Below, piece by piece: positions 61,244-64,000 of a stretch of DNA of 64,000 nt. A program made the position numbers and the translations under genes. The DNA lies in assembly GCF_947495735.1 (NCBI RefSeq), contig NZ_CANMAA010000010.1:1-64000 (forward strand). The letters are read 5' to 3'. Under the pieces are notes generated by a model. The model saw nothing but the letters and a program-made list of their open reading frames with translations. It searched no databases and was not told the origin of the DNA. Origin of the DNA: an uncultured Pseudokineococcus sp. (GTDB lineage Bacteria > Actinomycetota > Actinomycetes > Actinomycetales > Quadrisphaeraceae). Positions within the stretch are counted from its first letter, which is position 1; each line of letters starts with the position of its first letter.

Positions 61244-62044
61244 TCAGCCCGGCGCCGGCGGGGCCAGGACGAGCCGCACGCCCGCCTCGGCCAGGGCGCG
61301 GGCGAGCGGCGCGCCGGGGGCGCGCTCGGTGACGAGCACGTCCACCCGGTCCAGGTCGAGCAGCCGCTGCGGCCCCGTCCGCCCGTGCTTGGAGGAGTCG
61401 GCGACGACGACCACGCGACGGGCCGCGTCCGCCAGCGTCCGCCCGATGTCGGCCTCGCCGGCGTCCGCCGTCGTGGCCCCGAACCGGGCGTCGACGCCGT
61501 CGACGCCCAGCACCGCGACGTCGAGGACCACCTCCTGCAGCGAGGTGCGGGCGGCCGGGCCGCTGAGCTCGAACGAGCGCGGGCGCACCGTGCCCCCGGA
61601 CATCACGACCGTCGCGTGGGGGCGCACCGCCAGCTCGAAGGCGATGTTGAGCGCGTTGGTGACGAGGGTGAAGCCGCGGGTGCCGTCCGCCGGCGCGAGG
61701 TGGTCGGCGCGGGCGAGCTCGCGGGCGACCTCGGTGGTCGTCGTCCCCCCGTTGACGCCGACGACGTCGCCGACGGCGATGAGGTCGCACGTGGCGCGGG
61801 CGATGGCGCCCTTCGCCTCGGCGTGCACCGCGGCCTTGTCGGCGAGCGGGCGCTCGTAGCCGCTGCTGGCGAGGGCCGAGGCGCCGCCGTGGGTGCGGAC
61901 GACGAGCCGCTGCTGCGCGAGCGCGTCCAGGTCGCGCCGGGCCGTGGCGACGGACGTGCCGAGCTCCGCGCGCACCTGCGCGAGGGTGACGTGGCCGTCC
62001 TGGGCCACCATGTCGAGGATCCGGGCGAGCCGCTGCTGCTTCAC
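61244..62044 (-). CDS. DeoR-family regulator of the amino-sugar operon
   Basis: The protein has 266 residues. An N-terminal DeoR helix-turn-helix (about 1-55: RLARILDMVAQDGHVTLAQVRAELGTSVATARRDLDAL, then VVRTHGGA) is followed by the sugar-phosphate-binding DeoRC domain (VVGVNGGTTTTEVARELA, LVTNALNIA, VVMSGGTVR, VVVADSSKHG). It probably responds to an amino-sugar phosphate and controls this operon. The GTG start overlaps the stop of the kinase gene by 4 bases, so it is the third gene of the operon. Confidence 0.92.
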   Translation of the reverse strand: MKQQRLARILDMVAQDGHVTLAQVRAELGTSVATARRDLDALAQQRLVVRTHGGASALASSGYERPLADKAAVHAEAKGAIARATCDLIAVGDVVGVNGGTTTTEVARELARADHLAPADGTRGFTLVTNALNIAFELAVRPHATVVMSGGTVRPRSFELSGPAARTSLQEVVLDVAVLGVDGVDARFGATTADAGEADIGRTLADAARRVVVVADSSKHGRTGPQRLLDLDRVDVLVTERAPGAPLARALAEAGVRLVLAPPAPG

Positions 62045-63093
62045 GCCGGCGCCTCCCCGCCCCTCCCGGCGTCCGCCGCGGCCCGCTGCTCGGCCACCGT
62101 CTCGCGCAGGCGCTCGACGACCTCGGGGGGCACGCGGGTGCCCGGAGCGCCGAGGGCGGCCAGGGCGGCCACCGCCGCGCCCACCGCGCCGTCGCGGGCG
62201 GGGCGGACGTCGGCCCCGGCCAGGGCGCTCGCCAGCGCGGGCGCCGGGGAGCGCCCCGGCGCCAGCAGGCCGTGGTGCAGCACGCTGCCCCCCAGGACGA
62301 GCGGCGCGTCCGGGGCGCCGTCGCGGACGGCGACGACGAGGCGCGCGAGGTCCTCCTGCGCGCGGGCCACGACGTGGCGCGCCACCGGGTCCTCGGGCGC
62401 GGCGAGGGCCAGGGGCGCGTGGCGGGCGAGGGCCACCGGCCGCTCGGCGTAGCAGAGGTCCATCAGCTGCTGCAGGACGCGCGGGCGGCCCTCCTGGACC
62501 GCACCGCCGCGGTCCGGTCCGGTCGCCAGCCCCAGGGACCCCAGCAGCAGGTCGGTCAGCGCCGTCGCCGGGCCGGTCCCCTCGAGCTCGGCGACGACCG
62601 CGCGCACGACGGCGTGCCCGAGGGCGAAGCCGGACCCGCCGTCGCCCACCAGCCAGCCGCAGCCGCCGACGGCCCGGGCCACCTCCCCGTCGCGCACCTG
62701 CGCCGCGACCGAGCCCGTGCCCGCGACGACGGCCGCCCCGGTGGGCTCGACGGCGCCCGAGTAGTACATGGCCAGGATGTCCGGCCCCGTGCGCAGCTGC
62801 GCGGGCTCCCCCGCGTACCCCAGGCCGCGCGCCAGGTCGGCGCGCGGCAGGAGCCGGCGGTCGCCCGCCATCGCCACGAGGACCGCGCCGACCTCCTCGG
62901 GCCCGCGCCCGGCACGGGCGAGGGCGGTCGCCGCGCTGCCGGTGACGGCGGCGAGCGCGGCCTCCGGCCCGGCGGAGGTGGGGTTGCCCGCCGAGCCGGC
63001 GGCGTACCCCAGGCACGTGCCGCCGGCGTCGGCGACGACGGCGCGCGTGCTCGTGCCGCCGGCGTCGACCGCCAGCAGGAGCGGGCGCCTCAC
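62041..63093 (-). CDS. BadF/BcrA-type ATPase, probable N-acetylglucosamine kinase
   Basis: This 350-residue protein has the ASKHA fold: phosphate-1 motif LAVDAGGTSTRAVV, phosphate-2 motif VAGTGSVAAQV, and CGWLVGDGGSGFALG and LGGSVLHHG. These are typical of eukaryotic-like GlcNAc kinases in the BadF/BadG group. It phosphorylates GlcNAc or a related amino sugar so that NagA can deacetylate it. The start is a GTG overlapping the nagA stop by 4 bases. The context strongly supports the amino-sugar role. Confidence 0.9.
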   Translation of the reverse strand: MRRPLLLAVDAGGTSTRAVVADAGGTCLGYAAGSAGNPTSAGPEAALAAVTGSAATALARAGRGPEEVGAVLVAMAGDRRLLPRADLARGLGYAGEPAQLRTGPDILAMYYSGAVEPTGAAVVAGTGSVAAQVRDGEVARAVGGCGWLVGDGGSGFALGHAVVRAVVAELEGTGPATALTDLLLGSLGLATGPDRGGAVQEGRPRVLQQLMDLCYAERPVALARHAPLALAAPEDPVARHVVARAQEDLARLVVAVRDGAPDAPLVLGGSVLHHGLLAPGRSPAPALASALAGADVRPARDGAVGAAVAALAALGAPGTRVPPEVVERLRETVAEQRAAADAGRGGEAPA

Positions 63094-64000
63094 CGCCGGC
63101 CGGCCGGGGCGCCCGGCGGCACGACCCGGCGCCGGGACGGGCGCACAGAGCGGACGACGAGGTCGTCGTCGAGCAGCACGAGGTCGGCGACCCGCCCCGG
63201 CTCGAGCGCGCCCAGGCGTCCGCGGAGCCCCAGCACGCCGGCGGGGACGGCGGTGGCGGCGTCGACGAGCACGGGCAGCGGCAGGCCGGCCGCGACGCCG
63301 GTGCGCAGCGCCCGGTCGAGCGTGAGCGTCGAGCCGGCGAGCGTGTCGGTGCCCTCGACGACGGCGCGCCCGCCGCTGACGACGACGTCGAGCCCGCCGA
63401 GGCGGTAGCGGCCGTCCTCGCCGCCGGCGGCGGCGGCCATGGCGTCGGTCACCAGGGCGACGCGGCCCGCTGCCGCGCGCAGCAGGACCGCGGCCGCGGC
63501 CGGGTGCACGTGCTCCCCGTCGAGGACGAGCTCCAGCACCACGCGCTCGTCGCCGCAGGCGGCCGCCACCGGGCCCGGGGCCCGGTGGTGCAGGCCCGGC
63601 ATGGCGTTGAAGGCGTGCGTGAGCAGCCGCGCGCCGGCGTCGAAGGCGGCCGCGGCCTCGTCGTGCGTCGCCTCGGTGTGCCCGACGGCGACGACGACCC
63701 CGGCCGCCGCGAACGCCCGGGCGGCCTCGACCGCGCCGTCGCGGCGGGGGTCGAGCGTCACCTGCCGCAGCGTGCCCCGTGCGGCGTCGAGCAGGTGCGC
63801 CACCGCGGCCGGGGTCGGGTCGACGAGCGCACCGGGGCTGTGGGCGCCCTTGCGCTCGAGGGCGAGGAAGGGCCCCTCGAGGTGGCTGCCCAGGACGTGC
63901 GGGTGCTCCTCGACGAGGTCCGCCACGCCCGCCAGCCGCTCCGCGAGGACGTCGACGGCGTCGGAGACGAAGCTGACGACGCTGCGCGTGGTGCCGTGCT
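63090..64000 (-). CDS. nagA: N-acetylglucosamine-6-phosphate deacetylase (partial)
   Basis: The last 303 codons are visible, and the gene continues past the right edge. This amidohydrolase removes acetate from GlcNAc-6-phosphate. The visible part begins HGTT, followed by the HLEGPFLALERKGAHSP metal-site motif, VVAVGHTEATHD, LLTHAFNAMPGLHHRAPG, LVTDAMAAAAG with the catalytic Asp, and the final GRVADLVLLDDDL. It is the most upstream visible gene of the nagA-kinase-deoR operon. Confidence 0.95.
   Translation of the reverse strand, partial: HGTTRSVVSFVSDAVDVLAERLAGVADLVEEHPHVLGSHLEGPFLALERKGAHSPGALVDPTPAAVAHLLDAARGTLRQVTLDPRRDGAVEAARAFAAAGVVVAVGHTEATHDEAAAAFDAGARLLTHAFNAMPGLHHRAPGPVAAACGDERVVLELVLDGEHVHPAAAAVLLRAAAGRVALVTDAMAAAAGGEDGRYRLGGLDVVVSGGRAVVEGTDTLAGSTLTLDRALRTGVAAGLPLPVLVDAATAVPAGVLGLRGRLGALEPGRVADLVLLDDDLVVRSVRPSRRRVVPPGAPAGRR

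Overview
The window is very GC-rich (roughly 75% by eye) and uses GTG starts, 4-base start/stop overlaps and GC-ending codons throughout. Together with the gene families (Rpf with LysM, ScyD/ScyE-like, F510_1955, CHRD, F420/PPOX, a SAM-IV riboswitch, LLM oxidoreductase) this points to a free-living chromosome of an actinomycete (Actinomycetota), perhaps near Kineosporiales or Frankiales. The genus cannot be fixed from the sequence alone. I see no tRNA, rRNA, insertion sequence, prophage or CRISPR array.

Layout. 1-1036: the start of a respiratory complex I operon on the minus strand (nuoA, then a cysteine-poor NuoB-like protein with a hexapeptide repeat). 1.5-9.3 kb: an ArsR sensor with a beta-propeller lipoprotein, a ScyD/ScyE-like secreted protein, an Rpf-LysM cell-wall enzyme, and metY under a SAM-IV riboswitch. 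9.6-12.5 kb: an ECF sigma/anti-sigma pair whose 3' end overlaps antisense with an EamA transporter that diverges from a MarR regulator. 12.5-16.2 kb: a likely polyol/sugar dehydrogenase cluster (P-loop kinase, two SDRs, a sorbitol/xylitol-type zinc dehydrogenase) interrupted by a 42-bp repeat array. 16.3-25.1 kb: a GGDEF-EAL protein, a 2-hydroxyacid dehydrogenase, an F420/PPOX protein, a GH20 hexosaminidase, and a MarR/ABC exporter divergent pair. 25.4-33.3 kb: a complete kdp potassium-uptake operon with its KdpDE sensor system and an additional small membrane gene. 33.3-49.4 kb: a second GGDEF-EAL, PhzF, an ABC-2 exporter, a methyltransferase plus thioredoxin-reductase-like enzyme controlled by an XRE-cupin regulator, an MFS exporter, an LLM-hemerythrin fusion, a spore-photoproduct-lyase-like radical SAM enzyme, VOC, LysE, DJ-1 and M23 genes. 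49.6-57 kb: an SDR plus Baeyer-Villiger-type monooxygenase, a multidomain GH10 xylanase and a GH15 hydrolase. 57.5-61.2 kb: a coiled-coil protein of unknown function, an NDQ-motif (sodium-pump type) rhodopsin, and a PatB/MalY aminotransferase. 61.2-64 kb: an amino-sugar operon (nagA, a GlcNAc-kinase-like gene and a DeoR regulator) that runs off the right edge.

Together the genes describe a saprophyte that degrades xylan and chitin-type polymers, takes up potassium at high affinity, senses redox, metal and osmotic stress, repairs UV photoproducts and probably exports sodium using light. The most striking element is the rhodopsin at 58972-59808, which carries the N-D-Q signature and neighbouring residues of the KR2-type sodium pumps.
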